NCBI GenBank assembly: GCA_017654935.2
Contig: CM065710.1
Span: forward strand, 22,605,394-22,669,393
DNA length: 64,000 nt
Direction of reading: 5' to 3'
Origin: Phymorhynchus buccinoides
Taxonomy: Eukaryota; Mollusca; Gastropoda; Neogastropoda; Raphitomidae
Under the pieces are notes generated by a model that ran no database searches, was not told where the DNA came from, and was given only the letters and a program-made list of their open reading frames with translations. Shown in pieces: positions 1 to 12,327 of this stretch. The translations under genes and the position numbers were made by a program. The stretch's first letter is position 1; each line of letters opens with the position of its first letter.

Positions 1-1168
1 TAGGGTTTTGTTTTTTTCCTTTTTTTTTTGCAGTTTGATGTGTTATTCAGCTGCCTAGTGTAGGGACGTAGGACATACTACAAAAGTGGTATACCCAGGA
101 GGACTGCGCCGGCCATAGAGCCAGGTCACAGCAGGACTCCTGGGAGTAGGGCCTAGGACCTGCAGATAGCTAGTTTTTACTGGACTTTTTTACCTTTGCT
201 CACTTTCTTTTTTTTTGACTTTTCAATGTCATTCTCGCGTTCCTGTCATTCCCTCCACTCGTAGGCTACGGCCTGGTGGACACGGACTTCATAGACTAGG
301 GTTCTTTAGGGCAGTTCCACACTCTGTTAGGGTTCCTGCCAGCCTCCTAATTTGTTGGAGGAGTTTGTGTGCGGGCAACTAAATTAGTCAGAATAGGTGT
401 TAGGTGTATAAACCAATAGGTCTGTCCTGTCTCTCCAAATCTTTTTGGATATTCTTTAATTTATTGCCGTAGGGAAACGTAGGAGTGAATTTAGGTGTAA
501 ATATAAATAAATACATTTTGTTTGTTAAAAAACTAAAGTTAAATTGATTTGAAGGCCTGTTCTCTTCTTTTGAACAGACACTAAAAATACAAGTTTTTTT
601 CTGTTAAGATAGGAGTCTTAAAATCTATGACATCTAAACATAATAAATAAGAATTTTGTAAACTTTGGTGCTTAAATAGCACAAGATAACACTGATCTAT
701 TTGATAAAACTAATATTTTCTGTTAAAACTAAATAGTAAACCCTCCAGTGGACATGGAGGGAATTTGATAAAAGAGGTAGTAAAATTCCAAACTAGAAAA
801 TTCCAAACCAGAATCTTGAAAAAATTAAACCTTTATAGAGGCTGTCACGACCTGTACTGTGACACCACCTCTGGTTAGGAGAGCTTGATTCTGATTGGTC
901 GCCCTCGTTTGCGAAAGGTTCCCATTGGTTCCTTTCGTGGGCGTTTGGCTTCAAGTCAAAACTTGTAGTACAAGTGGTTAATCCACGGCTAAAAAATCCC
1001 AGCGATCTGATTGGTCGCTGGGAATAACAAAAAGACACGTTGTATTGTTCCTTCCTAACCGTTGGTGGGAGGGAGCAATACTTAGAGAAATATATTGTAA
1101 TTAGAAAACTAACTTTGAATTTTGTTCTTTGAACACACCTAAATTCATAACCAGTCACAAGTTAAAAC
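1..1168 (+). promoter_or_regulatory. 5' UTR / internal promoter region of the I-like LINE
   Basis: No supported ORF lies on the + strand here; the region leads directly into ORF1 at 1169. Non-LTR elements of this type carry an internal promoter in the 5' UTR (family knowledge), so this is its likely place. Visible structure: a stem-loop at 900-943 (CGCCC...CGAAAGG pairing with CCTTTCG...GGGCG, loop 919-930) and a perfect 9-bp stem at 997-1005/1015-1023 with a 9-nt loop. Both loops contain ATTGG, the inverted CCAAT box, and a third ATTGG lies near 895. The true 5' end is not defined; it may lie upstream of the window. Confidence 0.5.
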
Positions 1169-3229
1169 ATGAGTTCGTCTGGGTCTCAGAAGAAAAGTGG
1201 GCTAGTAAATCCTGGGACAACGTCCCAGAGGACCCTTTCATTTCAATTAAACACAGAAAAAGAGCATGTACAGTGCAGTGATTCAGAGACTGAGTCTGAC
1301 GTCATGGAGGATTCTCCACAGTCACCAGAGGCTGCAGATCCTCTGAACGATTCAGTATTCTCTAAAGAGATAAACGAAGATACCAACTTCACAGTGGTAC
1401 AAAACAAAACAAAAAGATCCAGAAATGAAGGGCTTTCGAACTCAAATTCTGATACATCTAGTGATCCACTCCCTCATGAAAAGAAAATTAGGGAAGAACT
1501 CAAAGACATGGACGACAATCCACCCCCCTTTCTGCCCCCAAATCAGGAGACTGAGACCCAGTCGAAGGTCCAGATCGAGGAGGAGCCAGAAATAATTGAG
1601 ATAATCAAGGAAAAAGAGGGCCAACGGCCCTGTCAATCTGAGTCTGCCCCGGGGGCTGCAGAGGAACTTGGTTCCAAAACAGCCTCTGGGACAGGGCACA
1701 AAAACAAACAAAACACAAGGCCAGTGAGACAGGGAGACCAACCCCCACCAGTGTTCTTGCAGTTCCCAGTGGTTCTGGAGGACCTGGGCACAGGCTCGGC
1801 CACGCTCAGGTCCCTCGGACCCACTACCAGCTACAATATGTGGTGCCAGACCACGGGGCCCATTCTTAGTCAGAGACCCCTGTCCAACAACAGGTACTTG
1901 ATAGGGTGTCGTACAGAGAAACAACAACGTACCCTGGCAGGGATGAAGAAACTTGCTCAAATTAACATCAAATGTACCATTCCAACGGCCACAACTGAAG
2001 GAGTAATTAAGGCAATTCCACATGAGGAAAGCTGTGAAGAAATAAAGAAGTTAATTCCAGGAGCCAAACAAGTATCTAGACTGAAAAACAAGGACGGGAG
2101 TGATTCTAGGGCAGTCAGAATCACGTTTGACAGGACCACACTCCCGTCCTTGGTTAAATTGAACGCGGAGGAATTTAAAGTCCACCCTTACGTGGCACCT
2201 GTTCGCAAATGTAGAAAATGTTCCAGGCTGGGACACAGTCAAGATCAATGCAGATCAAAAAGGGAAATCTGTGTGAGGTGTGCCCAGCCTGGACACAACA
2301 TCAAAGAATGCAAGAGTCAGACACTCAAATGTATAAACTGTATGGGAGAGCATTCGGCTGCATACCAGGGCTGCCCACAATATCAACTGCGCTTGAAAGC
2401 CAACAGAATTAGAGCAGAAACATTCTTGCCTTATTCAGAGGCCATTAAGAAGGCCAAGGTCGTGCTCAGTGAAGAGAAAACACTCAGGGAACAAAGAAGG
2501 CCACCTCCACATTTGCCACCAGATAGGGCATGGAGAACGGAAGAGAGAGGCCCCCCAGGGAGGGCACTGAAACCTACTTTCGCAGATAAAGTGAGGGGAG
2601 TTGTGGACCGGGAGACTGTTGAGGATCCAGTTCAGGACCCCCCCGGTGACCCGGAACATGTACCCCCTACCATTAGAAGAACAAGAACAAGAATTCTTTC
2701 AAAAAGACAAAGATTAAACAGCAATAAAAAGAGACTATTAAAAGCCAAAGCCACTCTGTTAACTAAACAACAAAAACAAGCCTCAGAAAAAACCATTGAA
2801 GTACTTGTGGCGGACCAGATCCAAAAACAGACAGAAACTATGATGACGAGTATAACTAAACATATGGACAGACTAATGACAAACTTCCAAGACAAAATGA
2901 CACAAAAACTGGATCTGAGTCCGCCCTGTGAAACTAACACACTAGTCACACCCATTGACTTAAAACAAATACAACAAGCAGAACAACAGGAAACAAATAA
3001 ATCCCCAGGAGAGGAGCTAATAACCAAAATTCTAATCTCTTTAGTAAAGGCCAGAAATGGCAATAAGCCCAAACTGCTCCTTGACGGTTTGGTGGCCCTC
3101 CTCCCAACAGACGGTCAGTCCCCCATTCCTACCACACAAGGCAGTAGTCTGTATCGTCTGGCTCAGTTGGTTTGCGAACCGGCTGAGGCTTCCAGGCGAT
3201 ACAGATACGTGTCACATAAAGCCCTGTAA
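1169..3229 (+). CDS. LINE ORF1: gag-like RNA-binding protein with three CCHC zinc knuckles
   Basis: 686 residues, uninterrupted from ATG to TAA. The first ~190 residues are acidic, low in complexity and probably disordered. Residues ~240-345 resemble the RRM-like/gag-like domain that precedes the knuckles in I and Jockey ORF1 proteins. Three cysteine-histidine knuckles follow: residues ~348-361 (CRKCSRLGHSQDQC), ~368-381 (CVRCAQPGHNIKEC) and ~388-402 (CINCMGEHSAAYQGC). The third has a CX2CX3HX6C spacing common in I-like elements. The C-terminal third is basic and then glutamine/lysine rich. By family knowledge ORF1p coats the element RNA and forms the ribonucleoprotein for target-primed reverse transcription. 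The stop is only 9 bp before the putative ORF2 ATG at 3239. Being fully open argues for a recently active copy. Confidence 0.9.
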   Translation: MSSSGSQKKSGLVNPGTTSQRTLSFQLNTEKEHVQCSDSETESDVMEDSPQSPEAADPLNDSVFSKEINEDTNFTVVQNKTKRSRNEGLSNSNSDTSSDPLPHEKKIREELKDMDDNPPPFLPPNQETETQSKVQIEEEPEIIEIIKEKEGQRPCQSESAPGAAEELGSKTASGTGHKNKQNTRPVRQGDQPPPVFLQFPVVLEDLGTGSATLRSLGPTTSYNMWCQTTGPILSQRPLSNNRYLIGCRTEKQQRTLAGMKKLAQINIKCTIPTATTEGVIKAIPHEESCEEIKKLIPGAKQVSRLKNKDGSDSRAVRITFDRTTLPSLVKLNAEEFKVHPYVAPVRKCRKCSRLGHSQDQCRSKREICVRCAQPGHNIKECKSQTLKCINCMGEHSAAYQGCPQYQLRLKANRIRAETFLPYSEAIKKAKVVLSEEKTLREQRRPPPHLPPDRAWRTEERGPPGRALKPTFADKVRGVVDRETVEDPVQDPPGDPEHVPPTIRRTRTRILSKRQRLNSNKKRLLKAKATLLTKQQKQASEKTIEVLVADQIQKQTETMMTSITKHMDRLMTNFQDKMTQKLDLSPPCETNTLVTPIDLKQIQQAEQQETNKSPGEELITKILISLVKARNGNKPKLLLDGLVALLPTDGQSPIPTTQGSSLYRLAQLVCEPAEASRRYRYVSHKAL

Positions 3230-3238
3230 GTATCTTGA

Positions 3239-6200
3239 ATGATACAGTTTCATTAAAATCCAGTCAAAATACTCCTGTCTTCTTCTTCTGTTAATATTCT
3301 TCAGTGGAACTGCAGAGCAGTGTCCTCCAACATAGACTTTCTGATAAACTTTCTTGCTACAAACACAACTCAATATCACATCCTCTGTATCCAATCATTA
3401 AATTGCACAGTTATAAATCTACCCCGAATAGATGGCTTTTGCCATCCCCCTTCAATTAGTAACTCACTAGATAAAGTAAAAACAGCAACCTACGTAAGGA
3501 AAAACATAGGCTATAACAACATTGCCTCACCAATCACAAATATCGATAAAATTCAATATTCTAACACCATACAAATTCATTTAAAAGATCACCCCCTACA
3601 TATAGTAAACGTATATTACCCACAGGGATACAAAAAGGCTCCCACAACCAATTGGCTTAGTTCTTTGCCCCTAACTTGCTCCTGGGCTGTGTTGGGGGAT
3701 TTTAATGCTCACCACATAGCCTGGGAGCATAATTGTATAAAAAATGAAGACCAGATTCTGATGAATGAAATTAATGAATCAAATCTGGTTCTGCTTAACG
3801 ACGGAACGAATACAAGATACCCTCACATACTAAATAATAGAGCTACAACTGTGGACCTAACCTTGATCAGTCCACAGTTATTCACAAAAACGGACTGGTG
3901 CCCCCTAATAGACTCCCTGGGTTCAGACCATAAGCCCATTTCAATAGAGATCGCGGCAGACATAGATGATTCGGAAGATTTGCCCCCCAAGAAATTTCTA
4001 TACGAAAAAGCCAACTGGGAAGTTTTTAAAGCGATTTTAGAGAAACACACCCCAAACGAAGTAGAACATCAGAACATAGAAATTTACTATACAAATATTC
4101 ATACACAAATTTTAGAAGCTAGTACACAAGCCATTCCCATGAGCGCACAGTCCTCGGAAAAGATCAACCAGACCAGAAATAATCCCTGGTGGAACGAGGA
4201 CTGTGCTGAAGTAGTAAAAGATAAACATAAGGCAAGTAACAGATTTAATAAATACCCCACAGAAGAAAATTTCAATGACAAAAAAATTAAAGAGAAACAT
4301 AGTAAACAAATTGTAGCTAAATCCAAACTGGAGTATTTTACTAACGAAAAGATAACTGATTTCAAAGACATAGGGAAAGCCTGGAAGAGGCTAAAAAGGT
4401 TAAAACTTAGTGGTTTTTCAAGAAAGACAAGGTTAACGGTAAACAACAAATCAACAACATCAAATATCGAAACAGCTAACGTGCTAGCTGAAACCTTTAG
4501 TAAAGCTAGCCAAACCAATGCTTTGCCACCACAAGAACAAGAAAGAAGAAAAAGTATTCCTGTTTTTAATAAATCTACGGATAATTCAAACCCTATAAAT
4601 TCTCCAATCAAATATACCGAGCTTGCTAGAGCCCTTCGCAGTATAAAAAAGGTAAATAAAGCAACAGGAGGTGATATCATCTCCTACAAGATAATAAAAC
4701 AACTACCCCTAAATTATTTACAAATTTTACACGGATTTTATTCCAGATGTTGGGAGGGGGGGGAAATTCCACAAGCTTGGAAAGAGGCCCAAGTAATAGG
4801 GATCCCTAAACCCGGAAAACCGAAGAGGGATCCCAAAAGTTACCGGCCCATCTCCCTCACCCCTCATCTGGGTAAAGTCTATGAAAGAATCGTGAGAACA
4901 CGATTAGATTACTTTTTACAAAAAAATAACATCTTGCCCCCCTTCCAAGCAGGTTTTCGAAAAAATAGATCCTGTATGGAACAAGTAGTTAAATTGACCT
5001 CCCATGTCAAAAGAGCGTTTAATCGCCGAAGAATAATATTGGCCACGTTCTTCGATATCAAAGGGGCGTACGACTCAGTTTGGCATGGGAGGTTACTCCA
5101 AAAAATTAGCAGGCTCGGTATTGCGGGCAACACATTCAATTTTATTAAAGCTTTTTTAGAGAACAGAAAAATGAGAGTCAACGTGGGACAGTCCCTGTCC
5201 AGAGTTTACACTTTGGACATGGGCGTCCCACAAGGGAGCATGATCGCACCAACATTGTTCAACATCATGCTCCACGACATACAGAACGTATCATTAGGCA
5301 ATTCAAAAATTTCTATGTATGCCGACGATATCGCGATATGGACACCCCCAAATACCAAAAAATACTCATTAATGCATAAAGAACATCAACGCCATATAAC
5401 AGCCATAGCTACATACCTCCAGGAAAATGGCTTCTCATTGTCACAGGACAAATGCGAGTTTATGGTTTTCTCTAACAAAAGAGACAAAATGGATTTTACA
5501 ATAGATATACTAGGTACGGAAAAAAAACAGAGCACAAAAGTTAAATTCTTGGGAGTTATTCTTACTCCTACGTTAAATTGGACACCACACATGGAACATA
5601 CAGCAAAAAAGGCTTCGCAAGCCTTAAATTTCATTAAAGTAATCTCTAAAGAAAGATGGGCTAAGGACCCAAAATTCTTGGTTAACCTGGTTAGGGCCCT
5701 GGTGCGCAGCCGATTGACCTACGGAATGGAAGCCTTCCACTCATTAACCAAAAGTCAGTTTTCAAAACTACAAGCTATAGAGACTAAGGCACTTAAGATT
5801 GCACTCGGTGTCCCTGTGTACGCAGTAAACAAGTTAGTGTACAGGGACATCGGGTGGTTGCCATTAGAAAACTTGATGAGGGTAAACTGTGCCAATTTTC
5901 TGGTGCGCTGGTATGCAGCCAAGACGGACTCATTTAAAGAATTCAAAATGAATATAATAGACCCCTTTTTGAACTATGAGATTAAAAAGAAAAAGAATCC
6001 CACAGCAAGTGATAAGAACACTAATATAATTCATTTCTCAGATAACCTGTTTAAAGAGGCTAACCTGGACTTACAGGAGGTCTCAATACACCCTTCAGCG
6101 TGTTTTCCCCCATGGGAAAGAGAAGAAATTCAATATGATACAACCTTAAATAGTAAATTTTCGAAAGAAGAGGTTAATTTAATAAGTATAGCAGCGAAAG

Positions 6201-7057
6201 AAAAAATTGAAGCAGCAAAATATCATTTACAAATCTATACTGATGGTTCTAAAATTGACCATAAGGTGGGGTGCGCGTTTACCATCCCCACCTTAGATAT
6301 AACAAAATCCTTTCAACTAAATGACCATCTTTCAATTTTTAGTGCCGAGTTATGGGCAATACTTGAAGTATGCTCCTTCCTAAATAACCTAACCAATCCT
6401 CCAATAAATGTAGTTATCTACACAGATTCACTATCCTCCATCCAGGCCCTTCAGGGAGAAACAAACAACAGACTAGAAATTATAAATGAAATCAGAATAT
6501 TAATACATCAAATTATACTTAAGGGAACCTCAATAGTCATAACCTGGATACCCTCCCATTGTGGGATATTGGGCAATGACCGAGCCGATAGGGCGGCCAA
6601 AAGTGCCGCTGAAGAAAGATCAGGTACCCTAATTAACATCAAATTATCTATAAAAGAAGCCAAAAGCAAATTAAAAAGAGCAGCATTCCAAGAGTGGAGC
6701 AGAGAGCTTGAAAGCTATGCCAAAGCCCACTCTTGGGACCATATAATAGTAAAAGGCGGCCTTTTTCTGCCCATTAAACCAAATTTACAATCATTAATTT
6801 TTAGATTAAGAACTAGTTCAAATCCATGTACTTATATTGAAGTAATCTGTGAATGTGGGAAAACCCTCAACATGGAACACCTTTTTAATCCATGTATAAA
6901 TATAACAAAAGAATTAACTCCACTTATTCAAAAACTTAAACTATACAACATAATGTATTCTAAACTAATAATTCATAAACATACAATAGAGGGATGGGCC
7001 CCGTTGGTCTGGCTGGCCGAAGCCTTAGTCATTACGTCCTTTGGTCAGCATTTCTGA
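3239..7057 (+). pseudogene. LINE ORF2: endonuclease, reverse transcriptase and RNase H (I/Nimb-like), one early in-frame stop
   Basis: The frame is open from 3257 to the TGA at 7055-7057. The only sensible ATG (3239) is followed after five codons by TAA at 3254. The APE endonuclease N-terminus (NILQWNCRAV) begins near 3293. Numbering from the codon at 3320, the domains are: endonuclease with GDFNAHH (126-132) and SDHKPI (202-207); reverse transcriptase with YRPISL (from 508), the FDIKGAYDSV aspartate (579), PQGS (637) and YADD (667-670); RNase H with D975, E1010, D1036 and HCGILGNDRAD near 1080-1090; and a C-terminal CECG...H...C motif. Having RNase H after RT places it in the I group; Nimb-type elements of molluscs are my best guess. 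The usual endonuclease QE glutamate is replaced by serine (CIQS, residues 23-26). RT and RNase H catalytic residues are all present. Apart from the early stop the frame is uninterrupted, so the copy is young. Confidence 0.88.
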
Positions 7058-8259
7058 TCAAGAAGGGACAAAAACCAAAATAAGATTTAACTGTAAACTT
7101 TTAAATAAATGATTTTAATGACGGGTATAGGGTCCCTCCGGACAGCGGGCCGCGTACCTACCCACAGTCCACTCCCAAACCCATACAAATTTTTAGTTTT
7201 CCCTTTTTTAACTTACGGCATGTATTACACATGACCGGTAGGATTCTTTTGATTCCGAGTACATTTTACTCCCCCTCCCCTAGTAGATGGGTGCGCGGCC
7301 CGACCTCCGGGGGGGTGCCTTCGTAGTCGCGAACGTGAAATTACGGTCAGGGTTATCCCAATAGGTCCCCCCGCACTTAATGCTGGACCTATATAACGAC
7401 GCCCTACCACTGTTTTGGCCGGAGAGGAGGGGTCCCTCTACCTCCCTCCCTCCGACCTAAACAAGTAGGAATCGTTAACTATCCCCGTCATAAAGTACTA
7501 GTTTTAAACCTTGGTTTTAAAAAATATCTTAAATATAGATGGTTTTTAATAAACTATTAAAATAACAAAATTTCTTTAAAAATCTTAACAATTGAAGACT
7601 GGGGGTCCAGAAGCAACTTTTTTCTGCCCGGGCTCGGCCAAATTTGTTAGTGCCTTTCTTTTTGAGTCTGAGTTAGAGTTAAGTTTGTAAATATTTTTTC
7701 TTGAGACCCCAGTCTATTTATTTTTTCATACAATCTTTTCTCACTATGTGAGAAATTGATTGACCTATTCTTTTTAAACAACATAGTATAAATAGTTGTC
7801 CACTTGTAGTGATAACTTTTTAACAATGAATATTTTTCAAAAAATAGTCTCTAAGACACAAAACATGTAAATATCGTTTTTTTCGACCTTAAAATTGAAT
7901 TTTTTAACATTTTCATTAAATACTCGTTCTTTTAAACATTATTGTGGTCCTGAAGTTTTAATCATTAGGCTCTCGCCAGGAGGGGTGCAGCTCAAAAAAT
8001 ATAATTTTAATCACTCACTTTTATCTAAAATGACAAGTTTTAACTAGACAGTAGTCTCGTACGGGCCATGGCTCATAAAATGTAAAAACCTTGACCTTTA
8101 TTCAAGAGATAAACAATTATAAATAATAAAACAAATATCTAAAGTAAAATAAAAACAGCTTTTCTCTTCCCTTTCCCCCATTTCCAAATAACTAAAAGTA
8201 GAACGTAATGTCCCATATGGCTTCGGCCGAGAGGACGAAAAGCATAATTAACCTGGTAC
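7058..8259. other. 3' UTR of the I-like LINE and following non-coding DNA
   Basis: AT-rich, no credible ORF on either strand. An AATAAA lies at about 7104 in the first 50 bp after the ORF2 stop. A GC-rich patch at 7130-7450 with several CCTCC and GGGGG runs interrupts otherwise AT-rich sequence. No poly(A) or short tandem tail clearly marks the LINE 3' terminus, so its boundary with host DNA is not set. Confidence 0.45.
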
Positions 8260-8317
8260 TGTTTACCAACCACGAGCGAAGCTGGTAATGCTTACCAACC
8301 ACGAGCAAAGCTGGTAA
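8260..8317. repeat. 29-bp tandem repeat, two copies
   Basis: Two adjacent 29-bp units (8260-8288 and 8289-8317), each containing TTACCAACCACGAGC and AAGCTGGTAA, differ at two positions. Each unit is also partly self-complementary (TTACCA...TGGTAA), so each could form a small hairpin. It could be the tandem 3' tail of the LINE upstream, but that is a guess. Confidence 0.75.
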
Positions 8318-8480
8318 GCCTAATGCTTACAGTGGTGTTTGTCTTTTGTTCCTGACTCTATAACTATCAGCATAAAAAAATACTTTTATAAAACTGCAAT
8401 ATTTCTGATTTATTTTGTAAAATCCTTCAACAGGCAAAGCCCCAGGGCAACTAAGACAGACTCTGTATCTGTGTATGTAT

Positions 8481-8569
8481 GTTAACACGATAACCTTTGA
8501 ACGGAGGGACACATAGGAGGCTCAAAGCTTAGATGCGCTTTGGCCGCGAGTTACGATACCTAGGCCCAG
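8481..8569. repeat. Dispersed repeat copy 1
   Basis: About 89 bp containing CGATAAC, TTTGAACGGAGGG and CATAGGAGG, then a GATGCGC...GGCC segment ending in CCTAGGCC. It matches 9051-9130 in the same order and orientation with scattered differences. It is an old repeat family of unknown class; no coding capacity. Confidence 0.65.
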
Positions 8570-9050
8570 CAAACAATAGGAATTGTTCGGAAATAATTAA
8601 GGAGAGTAATTTCATGGTGTGTGGGAGTGATCTTGCCTAATTCAATCAGTATAACAGGGGGAATCACTCTACCATCAGCTCTCGTAACCTATCGACTCGT
8701 GTGTTTGAGCAGACATACAGCACTTAGAACACCGTGCGTCATTCTAAAAATATTATGTCATTTATATTTTTGCGTCACATTTTGCAAGTTTTATAAGTTT
8801 GTGGCCTCTGGCCACCCCTAATTTTTCCTTTAAAAATGTTTGCAAGTCACTGACTCGCATCCTACGGTTTCAAGCTTCGAAGCCATTTTTTGCTATGGTG
8901 TTTGACCGAGTAATAGAGGTTTACTAACTACGAGCGAATTAACTCTAATTTTCACGAAGTGCTCTCCCCTAGGTTTTTCCGAAAATCGTCTATTGAAGGT
9001 CATTGGTTAAAGGTTAAGGTCACTGGAGCAGAAAATGTTCCTGGCTCGTT
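8570..9050. other. Non-coding spacer, no feature recognised
   Basis: AT-rich sequence between the two dispersed repeat copies. The right part (about 8997-9040) shares GGTCATTGGTTA and CACTGGAGCAGAAAATG with 9142-9183, indicating a further local duplication about 146 bp apart. No gene is supported. Confidence 0.5.
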
Positions 9051-9130
9051 GTTAAAACGATAACGTTTGAACAGAGGGGCATAGGAGGTTCAAATTTTGC
9101 ATGCGCCGGCAGTTAGGATATCTAGGCCAA
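9051..9130. repeat. Dispersed repeat copy 2
   Basis: Matches 8481-8569: CGATAAC, TTTGAACAGAGGG, CATAGGAGG, GCATGCGCC and TCTAGGCC occur in the same order. The divergence suggests an old event or two insertions of one family. Confidence 0.65.
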
Positions 9131-9465
9131 GTTCGAAAATGAAAGTCATTGGTCACATGTAAATGTCACTGGAGCAGAAAATGTGCAGAATTTTAATGTG
9201 CTGCACAGTGAAAATGTGCCACACGGCTGGTGATTTGTGATGTCTCTTGAAAATGTAGTTATAAAAGTGCGTAAGCTACATCTTGTATAATCAAAACAAC
9301 TTATAATTTTGTCTTGATCTTGCATCGTTAATGTGCTAAAAATTATCTTTAGAATTAACAGCACAAACTACATAGTTTCACATTTACATTGTCTCTGTTA
9401 ACAGTAGACTTATATTTCTTCCTTTTATACAATGTTCGAATATTCACTGTTTGTGTGTCCATGCG

Positions 9466-9470
<5 letters not shown>

Positions 9471-9528
<58 letters not shown>
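9471..9528. repeat. (GT)n microsatellite
   Basis: About 29 uninterrupted GT units after a short mixed ATGCGTACAT lead-in. Apparent histidine/threonine-rich reading frames across it are repeat artefacts. Confidence 0.98.
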
Positions 9529-9530
<2 letters not shown>

Positions 9531-9549
9531 CATATTTAAATGTGCACAT

Positions 9550-9908
<359 letters not shown>

Positions 9909-9989
9909 AGTGTGTTCTAAAGAAAACGCCAACCGGACTAGAGTGCAAAACCTACAAAAAAAGCCTTCAAAGTAGCTGAAAATATCTTA

Positions 9990-10075
9990 ATTATACTTAT
10001 TTAAGAACATTTATATAGCGCTTCACCTTTAAGCTCTAAGCGCTTACCTATAAAGGTATATGAACTAATACAAAA
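9990..10075. repeat. Short element with paired AGCGCTT motifs
   Basis: TTTATATAGCGCTTCACC and, about 20 bp later, TCTAAGCGCTTACC. A TATATAGCGC...AAGCGCTT arrangement recurs in repeats of several marine invertebrates as I recall, so this may be a SINE or LINE tail. The class is uncertain. Confidence 0.25.
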
Positions 10076-10228
10076 TATATGACATTTTGGGAATGTGTTC
10101 TTTAATTTTAGGATAGTGTTGGAGCAATGAAATAGAAACACCCGAAGGTGCTGATGGGACCCAGAGATGCACCAGCCACTCCTGCCCCATCAACACGAGA
10201 GCAGCCCTGCTCCAGCCTCAGTTGGAAG

Positions 10229-10231
<3 letters not shown>

Positions 10232-10289
<58 letters not shown>
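10232..10289. repeat. (GT)n microsatellite
   Basis: About 29 GT units. The preceding ~80 bp is GC-rich and not recognised. Confidence 0.97.
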
Positions 10290-10290
<1 letters not shown>

Positions 10291-10389
10291 CAGTGCTTGG
10301 TATTTTATGTACTTTTTCCTGCTTTTTTGTCTACATTATGATTTGTTTACCTAATGTTGTTTACTCATGAGTTGTTTTTGCATTTTCTC

Positions 10390-10595
<206 letters not shown>

Positions 10596-10596
<1 letters not shown>

Positions 10597-10820
10597 TATC
10601 AGGCAATGCCCCACAATCTACTACCAGTAGGTTTGTTGTCAATGACCGGCGCCACGAACATAAAATCATGCTCCCTCTTCCAAGAATTGACCTCTTCAAG
10701 ACAAGCTTGGCTTATTCTGGTGGGGCCCTGTGGAATGCCATGCTGGCTAATACCCAAATTGGAAACACTTTCAAGTCATTCAAAAAAAGATATAAAGATG
10801 TTCTGATGACAACTCTTTGA
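10596..10820 (+). pseudogene. LINE ORF2 C-terminal remnant (CR1/L2-like)
   Basis: A 74-residue frame ending in TGA at 10818. It reads as the post-RT C-terminus of a CR1/L2-type LINE: SRFVVNDRRHEHKIMLPLPR, then KTSLAYSGGALWN, then TFKSFKKRYKDVLM. The pattern (R/H-rich, LPxPRxxxxKxSxxYxGxxLWN, then FKxxxK) is characteristic of the region just before the stop of such elements. The rest of the ORF is missing, with the (CT)n array at the 5' edge, so this is a 5'-truncated copy. Its 3' UTR and tail continue to 11440. Confidence 0.7.
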
Positions 10821-12009
<1,189 letters not shown>

Positions 12010-12039
12010 ATGGCGGACGGAAACTCTAGAGCGAGCTCT
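12010..12039 (+). CDS. TEX9: TEX9-like gene exon 1 (copy A)
   Basis: Thirty coding bases, MADGNSRASS, followed at once by a GTAAGT donor. The phase-0 end joins in frame to exon 2 at 16674. The start is chosen because of the CATCATGGCGG context and because the joined product leads into a TEX9-like segment. Sequence is identical in copy B (37215-37244). The 5' UTR extent is unknown. The family assignment comes from exons 2-3. Confidence 0.6.
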
Positions 12040-12327
12040 GTAAGTATTTAATATTTCGATTGTTGTACATGGTTTGGGAGTCTATCTGTTTTTACATTGA
12101 CGATAATTGGTTTATGGTCGTTATAGTAGGTACAAGAAGAAATAAAAATATTTAAGTAATTCTTAGATTAGCACAGATAATAAATATTAGGTAATACTAA
12201 TAGGTAGGTAGGGACAGGCTTCATCACGACATCAGCCTAGGCCTCGCGGACTATTAATCGTCCCCTCAATATCAAATGACTTATGATTTGTTTTCAATTG
12301 GTCTGAGCAAGTTTTTGGAAAATCAAA
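12040..12327 (+). other. Intron 1 sequence, nothing recognised
   Basis: AT-rich intron sequence between the exon 1 donor and the 3' end of the minus-strand LINE. Part of 12180-12327 is probably the 3' UTR of that LINE. Confidence 0.5.

Noticed and set aside
793..1158. 121-residue minus-strand frame in the LINE 5' UTR
   Set aside because: No recognisable domain; it overlaps the hairpins and inverted CCAAT motifs of the 5' UTR. Most likely chance.
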